This document shows positions 57,113-64,000 of a stretch of 64,000 nt of DNA, piece after piece. Within the stretch, counting starts at the first letter, position 1. Each line of letters opens with the position of its first letter. Source of the stretch: Pseudomonas sp. UBA2684 (GTDB lineage: Bacteria; Pseudomonadota; Gammaproteobacteria; Pseudomonadales; Pseudomonadaceae); contig DELY01000050.1 of assembly GCA_002354655.1 (NCBI GenBank), positions 158,925 to 222,924 on the forward strand, written 5' to 3'. The notes beneath the pieces are model-generated. The model saw only the letters and a list, made by a program, of their open reading frames with translations. It ran no database searches and was not told the DNA's origin. The translations under genes and the position numbers were made by a program.

Positions 57113-57360
57113 GGAAACTCTCCAATTCAGGTGATGGCCGGCATCGCGACGAGGCCACCAGCGAGCGCATCGAACACCAGCCTAGGCACTCTCGGTGCCT
57201 GGGCGAACGGCGACCATTATAGGCTGGCAAATCGCTCGCCTATAACCCGCTATTCAGCAGGGCGCTGCGCGCTTGACCCAGCGCGCGACCCGTGATGATC
57301 TTAGGCAAGAGCGGTTTGCCACGAAAAACAATAAACACCCCGTCTCCTCAAGGAGGAACT

Positions 57361-57816
57361 ATGCCGTTAGTACCCGTCGCACAACTGCAAGACTATGTAG
57401 GCAAGGAACTTGGACGTTCCGACTGGCTGACCATCGACCAGGAGCGCATCAACCAGTTCGCCGAATGCACCGGTGACCACCAGTTCATCCACGTCGATCC
57501 GGAAAAAGCCAAGCTGACGCCGTTCGGCAGCACCATCGCCCATGGCTTCCTCTCACTGTCGCTGATCCCGCTGCTGATGGAAAACATCATGATCATGCCC
57601 CAGGGCCTGAAAATGGCGGTCAACTATGGCCTCGACAGCGTGCGCTTCATCCAGCCGGTCAAGGTCAACTCCAAGGTTCGCCTGGTGGTCACCCTGACCG
57701 ACGCCAACGAGAAAAACCCCGGTCAATGGCTGCTCAAGGCGCGCGCCGTGCTGGAGATCGAAGGCCAGGAAAAACCCGCCTATATCGCCGAACCCTTGAC
57801 CCTCTGCTTCGTCTGA
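57361..57816 (+). CDS. MaoC-like hotdog-fold hydratase
   Basis: The 151-residue protein belongs to the MaoC/R-specific enoyl-CoA hydratase group: TIDQERINQFAECTGDHQFIHVDPEKA has the catalytic Asp and His, and GSTIAHGFLSLSL follows. It may hydrate enoyl-CoA for fatty-acid metabolism. A perfect AAGGAGGAA site precedes the ATG at 57361. A 17-bp hairpin follows. Confidence 0.9.
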   Translation: MPLVPVAQLQDYVGKELGRSDWLTIDQERINQFAECTGDHQFIHVDPEKAKLTPFGSTIAHGFLSLSLIPLLMENIMIMPQGLKMAVNYGLDSVRFIQPVKVNSKVRLVVTLTDANEKNPGQWLLKARAVLEIEGQEKPAYIAEPLTLCFV

Positions 57817-57828
57817 CCCCAGCACCGG

Positions 57829-57866
57829 CAACGGGGCATGCAATCACCCGATTGCATGCCCCGTTG
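57829..57866. terminator. Perfect 17-bp hairpin after the MaoC-like gene
   Basis: Arms 57829-57845 and 57850-57866 are exact reverse complements (core GGGGCATGCAATC) over a 4-nt ACCC loop, starting 13 nt after the stop. No T-run follows, so it may stabilise the mRNA end as well as stop transcription. Confidence 0.6.
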
Positions 57867-57949
57867 TGCATTGCGCGTGCACACCCGCGCACCGCTCATC
57901 GCCTGCTTTACGGCATACTCCCAGCAACCATTCTATCTGGATGCTCGTC

Positions 57950-59677
57950 ATGCGCCGCCTCGTCACCCTGGCTCCGCTGAGCCTTGCCCTGCTACTTGCC
58001 GCCTGCGGCGACGGCGAACCCCTGTTGCCGCCCGATGCCATCCTGCCCGACGGCGGACGCTATCGCGGCGCGGTGGTCGACGGCCTGCTGCAAGGTCCCG
58101 GACGCCTGGACTACCGCAACGGTAGCTGGTTCGCCGGCAGCTTCAAAGACGGCCAACTGCACGGTGCCGGCGAATGGCACGGCGCACATGGCGAACACTA
58201 CGTCGGTGAATTTCAGCAAGGCGCGCGGCATGGCCAAGGCACCCTGCGGCAAAGCGATGGCAGCACCTACAGCGGCGGCTTCGTCGACGGCCGCTTTGCC
58301 GGCGAAGGCAGCCTCGAACAGCAGGGCCAGGTTTATCGCGGCCAATTCAAAAACCATGCGTTCGACGGCCTGGGCACCCTGACGAACGCCGACGGCAGCA
58401 GCTTCCAGGGGCAGTTCCGCAACGGCCAACCCGACGGCCAGGGCGTGCGCCGCGACGAATACGGCAACCAGCTCAGCGGCGAATTCAACAACGGCCAGCT
58501 GCATGGCATGGGCAGCTACCAAGGCGCTGACGGCGAGCTGTACAGCGGCACATTCCACAACAGCCTGTTCCACGGCAAGGGCCGCTATCAGAGCGCCGCC
58601 GGCGACGTCTGGAGCGGCCAGTTCGTCGACGGCGCACTGAGCGGCGCGGGCCAGTTCCAGGGCGCCGACGGCAGCCATTACCGCGGCCAGTTCCGCGACT
58701 GGAACTACCACGGCGCAGGTCACTTGAGCCTGGCCGACGGCAGTGTCTACGAGGGCCACTTCGCCCAGGGCGAATACGCCGGCAGCGGCAGCCTGACGCG
58801 CGCCGACGGCAGCGTGCACAGCGGCACCTGGCTGCGCGGCCAACGTCTGCGTGACGAACACCAGCGTTTACTGCCCGACCCGCTGGAGCTCGGCCTGCTG
58901 GAGCAAGGCCGGCTGCTCGATGCGGCCATCGCTGGCCTGCCTGCCTCAACCCCGCAGATTGAGCTGTACAGCCTGACCCTGGCCGGCGACGGCAAGCAAA
59001 GCGTGTTCCTGCGCGAGGCCGATTACGTCGCGCAACTGCTCGACACCCGCTTTGCCGCCCACGGCAACATCACCCTGGCCAACCACCGCGACCACCTCGC
59101 CGATCGCCCGCTGGCGACCCGTGAAAGCCTGACCCGCGCGGTGCAGGCGCTGGCCGAGCGCAGCGGCGCGGAAGACCTGATTTTCATCTACCTGACCAGC
59201 CACGGCTCGCGCCAGCACGAGCTGAACCTCGACCAGCCGCGCCTGCAACTGGCCGATCTGCCAGCCAGCGAACTGGCCGCCCTGCTGACACCGCTGCGCG
59301 AGCGACACAAAGTGCTGGTGATCTCGGCCTGTTACTCCGGCGGCTTCATTCCGCTGCTGAAGGACGACAAGACCCTGGTGATGACCGCCGCGCGCGCCGA
59401 CCGGGTGTCGTTCGGCTGTTCGGAAGAAAACGACTTCACCTATTTCGGCCGCGCCCTGTTTGCCGAAGCCCTGCACGAGACCGACGATCTACAACGCGCC
59501 TTCACCCTGGCCACGGAGAAAGTCGCCGAGCGCGAGCAGGCCGACGGCTTCGAAGCCTCTGAGCCGCAAATCTGGGCGCCCCAGGCCGTATTGACGCACT
59601 GGCGCGAACTGCGCGAGCAACAAGCCAAGCGCGCCCTGAGTGCCACGCCCACCGACAAACCAACGGCCAGCCACTAA
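57950..59677 (+). CDS. Lipoprotein with 12 MORN repeats and a C13 legumain-like protease domain
   Basis: The 575-residue protein has a lipobox (ALLLAACGDG, Cys19, with Gly at +2, so outer membrane). Residues about 35-310 are twelve units of 22-23 residues of the type GSxYxGxFxNGxxHGxGxLxxAD, i.e. MORN repeats. The C-terminal part is a clan CD peptidase: the catalytic His is H418 in YLTSHGSRQ and the Cys is C461 in ISACYSGGF. The predicted protease is therefore active in the periplasm. The start at 57950 is the only one that gives the signal peptide. Its substrate is unknown. Confidence 0.88.
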   Translation: MRRLVTLAPLSLALLLAACGDGEPLLPPDAILPDGGRYRGAVVDGLLQGPGRLDYRNGSWFAGSFKDGQLHGAGEWHGAHGEHYVGEFQQGARHGQGTLRQSDGSTYSGGFVDGRFAGEGSLEQQGQVYRGQFKNHAFDGLGTLTNADGSSFQGQFRNGQPDGQGVRRDEYGNQLSGEFNNGQLHGMGSYQGADGELYSGTFHNSLFHGKGRYQSAAGDVWSGQFVDGALSGAGQFQGADGSHYRGQFRDWNYHGAGHLSLADGSVYEGHFAQGEYAGSGSLTRADGSVHSGTWLRGQRLRDEHQRLLPDPLELGLLEQGRLLDAAIAGLPASTPQIELYSLTLAGDGKQSVFLREADYVAQLLDTRFAAHGNITLANHRDHLADRPLATRESLTRAVQALAERSGAEDLIFIYLTSHGSRQHELNLDQPRLQLADLPASELAALLTPLRERHKVLVISACYSGGFIPLLKDDKTLVMTAARADRVSFGCSEENDFTYFGRALFAEALHETDDLQRAFTLATEKVAEREQADGFEASEPQIWAPQAVLTHWRELREQQAKRALSATPTDKPTASH

Positions 59678-59707
59678 GCTGATGGATATCAGCGGAGACT
59701 CGAAATT

Positions 59708-60349
59708 ATGTACTTGACGCCCCAGCACATCCTTCTCGCAGGTGCCAGTGGTTTGACTGGCGAACACCTGCTGGATCGCCTGCTCAACGAACCCACGGTG
59801 GCGCGCGTGCTGGCGCCAAGCCGCCGGCCGTTGGCCGAACACCCGCACCTGGAAAATCCGGTGGGCGAGTTGCTGGCGCTGTTGCCGCAGCTCAGCGGGC
59901 GGGTCGACAGCGCATTCTGCTGCCTCGGCAGCACGATCAAACAGGCCGGCTCGCAAGAGGCCTTCCGCGCCGTCGACCACGACCTGGTACTGGCCTTCGC
60001 CGAACGCGCGCGCGCGCTTGGCGCGCGGCATCTGCTGGTGATCAGCGCATTGGGCGCCGATGCGCAGTCCGCGGTGTTTTACAACCGCGTCAAAGGTGAA
60101 ACGGAGCTGGCCCTGCAAGCCCAGGGCTGGCCGCAGCTGACCCTGGTGCGGCCATCGCTGCTGCTCGGCCCGCGCAGCGAATTCCGCCTGGGCGAGCGCC
60201 TGGCCGCACCGCTGATGCGCTGGCTGCCGGGCAAGTACCGCGGCATTGAGGCCACCGTGCTGGCGCGCGCACTCTGGCGCCTGGCCCTGGAAGAAGAAGA
60301 CGGCGTGCGCGTGGTAGAGTCCGACCAGTTGCGCCGCCTCGGCCGCTAA
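59708..60349 (+). CDS. NAD(P)-binding oxidoreductase, HTATIP2-like
   Basis: The 213-residue atypical short-chain dehydrogenase has [15 protein letters not shown] for nucleotide binding, [12 protein letters not shown] in the middle and YNRVKGETE in place of the usual YxxxK. The pattern resembles HTATIP2/YraR proteins. GGAG precedes the ATG. It starts the run of small genes up to 61346. Confidence 0.85.
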   Translation: MYLTPQHILLAGASGLTGEHLLDRLLNEPTVARVLAPSRRPLAEHPHLENPVGELLALLPQLSGRVDSAFCCLGSTIKQAGSQEAFRAVDHDLVLAFAERARALGARHLLVISALGADAQSAVFYNRVKGETELALQAQGWPQLTLVRPSLLLGPRSEFRLGERLAAPLMRWLPGKYRGIEATVLARALWRLALEEEDGVRVVESDQLRRLGR

Positions 60350-60369
60350 CCCCCTCATCGAGCCCACCC

Positions 60370-60717
60370 ATGAGCACATCCCATAACAGCTTGGTCGAAG
60401 CCCTTGAGGCTGCCGACATGCTGGAAATCGACGACCTCTACGCCTGGCAGTTCAACCTGGATAAAGAACTGCTGGCCCAGGTCAGCGCCGGCTCGGCCAG
60501 CGCTGGCAGCCAGGAACACGTACTGCTGAGCATCGAATGCATCGACGGTCGCGATCGGCGTCACTGGCAGTTTTCCCTGGCCCAGGTGATGGCAGCGACC
60601 TTCGATGCGGCGAGCGACAGCTGGTGCCTGACCAACGGCGAGGAACAGCACCGGATCAAGTGCTTTGCCGCCATCAGTGGCGACAATAGCGACGCTGACA
60701 GCGGCGACGACGCCTGA
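60370..60717 (+). CDS. Conserved hypothetical protein, probably DUF5629
   Basis: This 115-residue acidic protein (VEALEAADMLEIDDLYAWQF, DRRHWQFSLAQVMAATFD) ends in an Asp/Ser-rich tail. It resembles a small Pseudomonas-specific family. There is no signal peptide, membrane segment or catalytic motif. It follows the oxidoreductase by 20 bp and precedes a methyltransferase by 17 bp, so these three are probably cotranscribed. Confidence 0.7.
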   Translation: MSTSHNSLVEALEAADMLEIDDLYAWQFNLDKELLAQVSAGSASAGSQEHVLLSIECIDGRDRRHWQFSLAQVMAATFDAASDSWCLTNGEEQHRIKCFAAISGDNSDADSGDDA

Positions 60718-60734
60718 CCCGCCGGGAGCCCGTC

Positions 60735-61346
60735 ATGCCCCTGTATGAGCGCTATATCCTGCCGCACCTGATCGACTTCGCCTGCGGCATGGGGGCGGTG
60801 ATGAAGGCGCGCGCGAAAATCGTCCCGCAGGCCCAGGGCCGGGTGCTGGAAATCGGCATCGGCAGCGGGCTGAACTTGGCGTTTTACGACGCGCAACGCG
60901 TCAGCGCGATTGTCGGTGTCGACCCGTCCGCCGAGATGCAGAAACTGGCCCACGCACGCGCCGCCCGTATCGGTATCCCGGTCGAGATGATCGCCCTGGA
61001 GCTGGGCGAGATTCAGGCCGCCGAGGCCAGCTTCGACAGCATCGTCTGCACCTTTACCCTGTGCACCATCCCCGATGCCGTAGCCGCACTGAAAGACATG
61101 CGCCGGGTACTCAAGCCCGGCGGACGCCTGTTGTTCTGCGAACACGGTCTGGCGCCCGATGCGCCGGTGGTGCGCTGGCAGCACCGCCTGACGCCCTACT
61201 GGAAACCCCTGGCCGGCGGCTGCCACCTCAACCGCGATATCCCGGCGCTGATCGCCGCCGGCGGTTTCCACATCGGCGCCCTCGACACCCGCTACCTGAA
61301 AGGGCCGAAGCCGATGACCCACGTATTTTCCGGCTGGGCAGACTGA
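60735..61346 (+). CDS. Class I SAM-dependent methyltransferase (UbiE/METTL7-like)
   Basis: The 203-residue protein has the SAM motif VLEIGIGSGLNLAFY, acidic residue in IVGVDPSAEM, and TFTLCTIPD and RVLKPGGRLLFCEHG, as in the UbiE/METTL7 group. The N-terminus YERYILPHLIDFACGMG is short and hydrophobic. GGGAG precedes the ATG. Its target, lipid or small molecule, is unknown. Confidence 0.85.
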   Translation: MPLYERYILPHLIDFACGMGAVMKARAKIVPQAQGRVLEIGIGSGLNLAFYDAQRVSAIVGVDPSAEMQKLAHARAARIGIPVEMIALELGEIQAAEASFDSIVCTFTLCTIPDAVAALKDMRRVLKPGGRLLFCEHGLAPDAPVVRWQHRLTPYWKPLAGGCHLNRDIPALIAAGGFHIGALDTRYLKGPKPMTHVFSGWAD

Positions 61347-61447
61347 AATCGGCGACGCGCCATAACGCCCCACGCCGGCGCAGGTGCGCGGGGCATATTC
61401 TGTCTATCGTTGTTGGATATATTCATCGGATTGAAGCCGGTTCGCGC

Positions 61448-64000
61448 ATGAAGCCACCCTCGCGGTTGCCACTGATCACTCCTTATGCAGGCCCGCTCGG
61501 CGCCCTGAGCCTCTGCCTGTGCCTCGCGCTGCCGGCCTGGGCAGAGCCGCGCGATGTACGCGTGGGGGTGTACGCCAACGAGCCGAAGATTCTGCTGGAC
61601 GAGGACGGGCAGATCTCCGGCATTCTCGGCGAGTTGCTTGGCGAAATCGCCCGCCAGGAAGACTGGAGCCTGCAACCGGTGCCCTGCGAATGGCAGCACT
61701 GCCTCGAACTCGCACAACGCGGCGAGATCGATCTGCTGCCGGATGTCGCCTACCACGAAACCCGCGCGCTGCAACTGGACTTCCACCGGGTGCCGTCGCT
61801 GTTCAGTTGGTCGCAACTCTACAGCCGCGACGACGCCCGCCTCAAATCGATACTGGACTTGCAGGGCCAACGCATTGCCGTGCTGGATGGTTCCATCCAG
61901 CAGACCTACCTCAGGGCCCTGCTCGACAGCTTTGGCCTGGAGGCCGAGTTGATTGCGCTGGAGAGCCTGGAGCAAGGCTTCGAGCTGGTCGCCAATCGAC
62001 AGGCCGAGGCCGTGGTGGCCAACCACCGCTTTGGCGACTTCCATGCCCCGCACTTCCAGATGCGCAGCGCGCCCATCATGTTTCAGCCGACCCAGCTGTT
62101 CTACGCCACGCGCAAAGGGCACAACGCCGATCTGCTGAGCGCCATCGACCGTCACCTCCTCAGCTGGCAAAGCAACTCATCCTCGCTCTACTACCAGACA
62201 CTGCAGCGCTGGGGCGGCGAGCGCCCCAAACTGCTGATCCCCAGCAGCCTGTGGTGGGGCCTGGCGACGCTCGCCGCCCTGCTGTTGACGACCAGCGGCG
62301 GCGCCTTGCTGCTGCGCCGCCAGGTGGCGGAAAAGACCCGTCACCTCAAGGCCAGCGAACAGCGCCTGAACACCATTCTCGACAGCGTCGAGGCGTACAT
62401 CTACATCAAGGACCCACAGCTGCGGTACCAGTACGCCAACCGCAAGGTCTGCGAGCTGTTCGGGCAGCCGCTGGAACGCGTCGTCGGGCAGACCGACGAC
62501 GCGTTCTTCGATGCCCTCACCGCCGCCAACCTGCAACACAACGACAGCCGCGTATTACGCCTCGGCGAACGGGTGGAGAAAGAGGAAACCAACCGCAGCC
62601 TGGACGGCAGCAGCGAGCGCACGTTCCTCTCGGTCAAACTGCCGTTGCTCCACCCCGACCAACGCATCTATATGCTCTGCGGCATCTCCACCGACATCAC
62701 CGAACACAAGAAGAACCTCGAACAGATCAATCGCCTGGCCTTCTACGACCCGCTCACCGGCCTGCCCAACCGCCGCCGGCTGCTCGACCGCTTGCAGCAC
62801 GCCCTGGCCCAGCACGCGCGCAGCCAACTCGAAGGCGCGTTGCTGTTCATCGACCTGGATAACTTCAAGGACCTCAACGACACCCTCGGCCACGACATGG
62901 GCGACCAGTTGCTGACCCAGGTGGCCCAACGGTTGAGCAGCCATGTGCGTGAGGAGGACACCCTGGCGCGCCTCGGCGGCGACGAATTCGTGCTGATGCT
63001 GGAAGGCTTGAGCACGCACCCCGGCACCGCCATGCAGCAAATCGAAACCGTTGCCGGCAAGATCCTGCAGACCCTGGCGCTGCCCTACACGCTGCAACAA
63101 CGTAGCCATACCAGCACCGCCAGCATCGGCGTGGCGCTGTTTTCCGAGGGCCACAGCACGGTCGACGAGGTGCTCAAGCGCGCCGACCTGGCGATGTACG
63201 AAGCCAAGTCCGCCGGACGCAACAGCCTGCGCTTCTTCAACCCCGAGATGCAGGCCGAAGTCAGCTCGCGCGCCAGCATGGAAAGCGATTTGCGGCAAAG
63301 CATGAGCGACCGCCACTTCATCCTGCATTACCAGCCACAGGTCGACCGGCATGGCCGGCTGCTTGGCGCCGAGGCCCTGATCCGCTGGCAACACCCCAGC
63401 CGTGGGTTGGTGGCGCCGGCCGATTTTATTCCGCTGGCGGAAAGCACCGGGCTGATCCTGCCGCTGGGCCGCTGGGTTCTGCACAGCGCCTGCCACCAAC
63501 TAGTGGCCTGGTCCACACACCCCGAACTGGCGCAGCTGACCCTGGCGATCAATGTCAGCGCCCGGCAATTCCACCACCGCGACTTCATCGACGACGTCCT
63601 GGCGGCCCTGGAAGAAAGCGGCGCCAACCCCGCGCGCCTGGAGCTGGAGCTGACCGAGAGCCATCTGGTGGAAGATGTGGAGGCCATGATCGTCAAGATG
63701 GGCCACCTCAGAAGCCGAGGCGTGCGTCTTTCGCTGGATGACTTCGGCACCGGCTACTCGTCGCTCAGCTACCTCAAGCGCCTGCCCCTGGATCACCTGA
63801 AGATCGACCGTTCGTTCGTCCAGGACCTGCTCAGCGAACCCAACGATGCCGCCATCGTGCGCACCATCGTGGCCCTCGGCGACAACCTCAACCTGGCGGT
63901 AACCGCCGAGGGCGTGGAAACCATGGCGCAGCGCGATGCCTTGCTGCAACTGGGCTGTCACAAATTCCAGGGCTACCTGTTCGGCAAGCCGGGGCCGGCG
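61448..64000 (+). CDS. Membrane GGDEF-EAL receptor with periplasmic binding domain (3' end outside window)
   Basis: The visible 851 residues show a signal peptide (ALSLCLCLALPAWA), a periplasmic SBP_bac_3-like domain (about 33-255), a membrane helix (about 264-288), a PAS domain (about 310-425), a GGDEF domain with the intact motif RLGGDEF (510-514) and an EAL domain with GAEALIRW (E642) and DDFGTGYSSLSYLK. It should make or break cyclic di-GMP in response to a periplasmic ligand. Both active-site motifs are canonical, so either activity is possible. The frame is open to the window end. Confidence 0.9.
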   Translation, partial: MKPPSRLPLITPYAGPLGALSLCLCLALPAWAEPRDVRVGVYANEPKILLDEDGQISGILGELLGEIARQEDWSLQPVPCEWQHCLELAQRGEIDLLPDVAYHETRALQLDFHRVPSLFSWSQLYSRDDARLKSILDLQGQRIAVLDGSIQQTYLRALLDSFGLEAELIALESLEQGFELVANRQAEAVVANHRFGDFHAPHFQMRSAPIMFQPTQLFYATRKGHNADLLSAIDRHLLSWQSNSSSLYYQTLQRWGGERPKLLIPSSLWWGLATLAALLLTTSGGALLLRRQVAEKTRHLKASEQRLNTILDSVEAYIYIKDPQLRYQYANRKVCELFGQPLERVVGQTDDAFFDALTAANLQHNDSRVLRLGERVEKEETNRSLDGSSERTFLSVKLPLLHPDQRIYMLCGISTDITEHKKNLEQINRLAFYDPLTGLPNRRRLLDRLQHALAQHARSQLEGALLFIDLDNFKDLNDTLGHDMGDQLLTQVAQRLSSHVREEDTLARLGGDEFVLMLEGLSTHPGTAMQQIETVAGKILQTLALPYTLQQRSHTSTASIGVALFSEGHSTVDEVLKRADLAMYEAKSAGRNSLRFFNPEMQAEVSSRASMESDLRQSMSDRHFILHYQPQVDRHGRLLGAEALIRWQHPSRGLVAPADFIPLAESTGLILPLGRWVLHSACHQLVAWSTHPELAQLTLAINVSARQFHHRDFIDDVLAALEESGANPARLELELTESHLVEDVEAMIVKMGHLRSRGVRLSLDDFGTGYSSLSYLKRLPLDHLKIDRSFVQDLLSEPNDAAIVRTIVALGDNLNLAVTAEGVETMAQRDALLQLGCHKFQGYLFGKPGPA

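Overview
The window is about 64 kb of chromosome from a GC-rich gammaproteobacterium, almost certainly a Pseudomonas outside the fluorescent group. Gene content and order match, from memory, the P. aeruginosa PAO1 block that runs from hrpB through amn, ladS, thiD, hemL, miaB, leuS, lipA, rodA and proA to the MORN/C13 lipoprotein gene. No tRNA, rRNA, prophage or intact insertion sequence is visible. The sequence is core genome interrupted by a few accessory patches and many short dispersed repeats.

Layout. 87-6485: hrpB, a small lipoprotein gene, a CDF metal exporter, a previously hidden 50-residue exported peptide gene, an Lrp regulator, a DUF2788 gene and rluE. 6628-13190: an accessory insert between rluE and amn, holding a zinc alcohol dehydrogenase and an agmatine module (aguA, aguB, a polyamine-binding protein, a Tat-exported second agmatine deiminase and a divergent LysR regulator). 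14960-15721: a type I-E CRISPR array with no cas genes. 15808-24615: an AidB-type acyl-CoA dehydrogenase with its TetR regulator, ladS, thiD, thiE, hemL. 25794-31411: the miaB-ybeZ-ybeY-ybeX-lnt cluster. 33153-40375: leuS-lptE-holA, arfA, a lytic transglycosylase and lipA. 40604-50772 on the minus strand: lipB, ybeD, dacC, rlpA, sltB1, rodA, pbpA, rlmH, rsfS, nadD and proA, covering lipoylation, side-wall peptidoglycan elongation and ribosome/NAD maintenance. 51081-64000: hydrolases, methyltransferases, mpg, a DedA-PAP2 fusion, lrgAB, a MaoC-like gene, a 12-repeat MORN lipoprotein with a legumain-type protease domain, and a GGDEF-EAL receptor cut by the window end.

The most interesting signals lie between genes. 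A dispersed repeat with CAGGCCGTTGAAAA ends sits at CTAG sites, and in four cases the TAG of that CTAG is the stop codon of the neighbouring gene. A second repeat family is of REP/REPIN type with a GTAG foot; one copy is flanked by a 95-bp duplication of the end of rluE. Four GT(A/C)AA boxes spaced exactly 11 bp apart lie in front of the 50-residue peptide gene and look like a response-regulator site. A structured minus-strand region ending in a strong terminator (4499-4740) is a small-RNA candidate. A perfect 22-bp inverted repeat starts at the tetR start codon. The arfA coding sequence contains the 12-bp hairpin expected for non-stop mRNA control.

Gene identities rest on protein motifs and remembered family features; no database search was possible. 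Start codons were chosen from family alignments, Shine-Dalgarno sites and overlaps.
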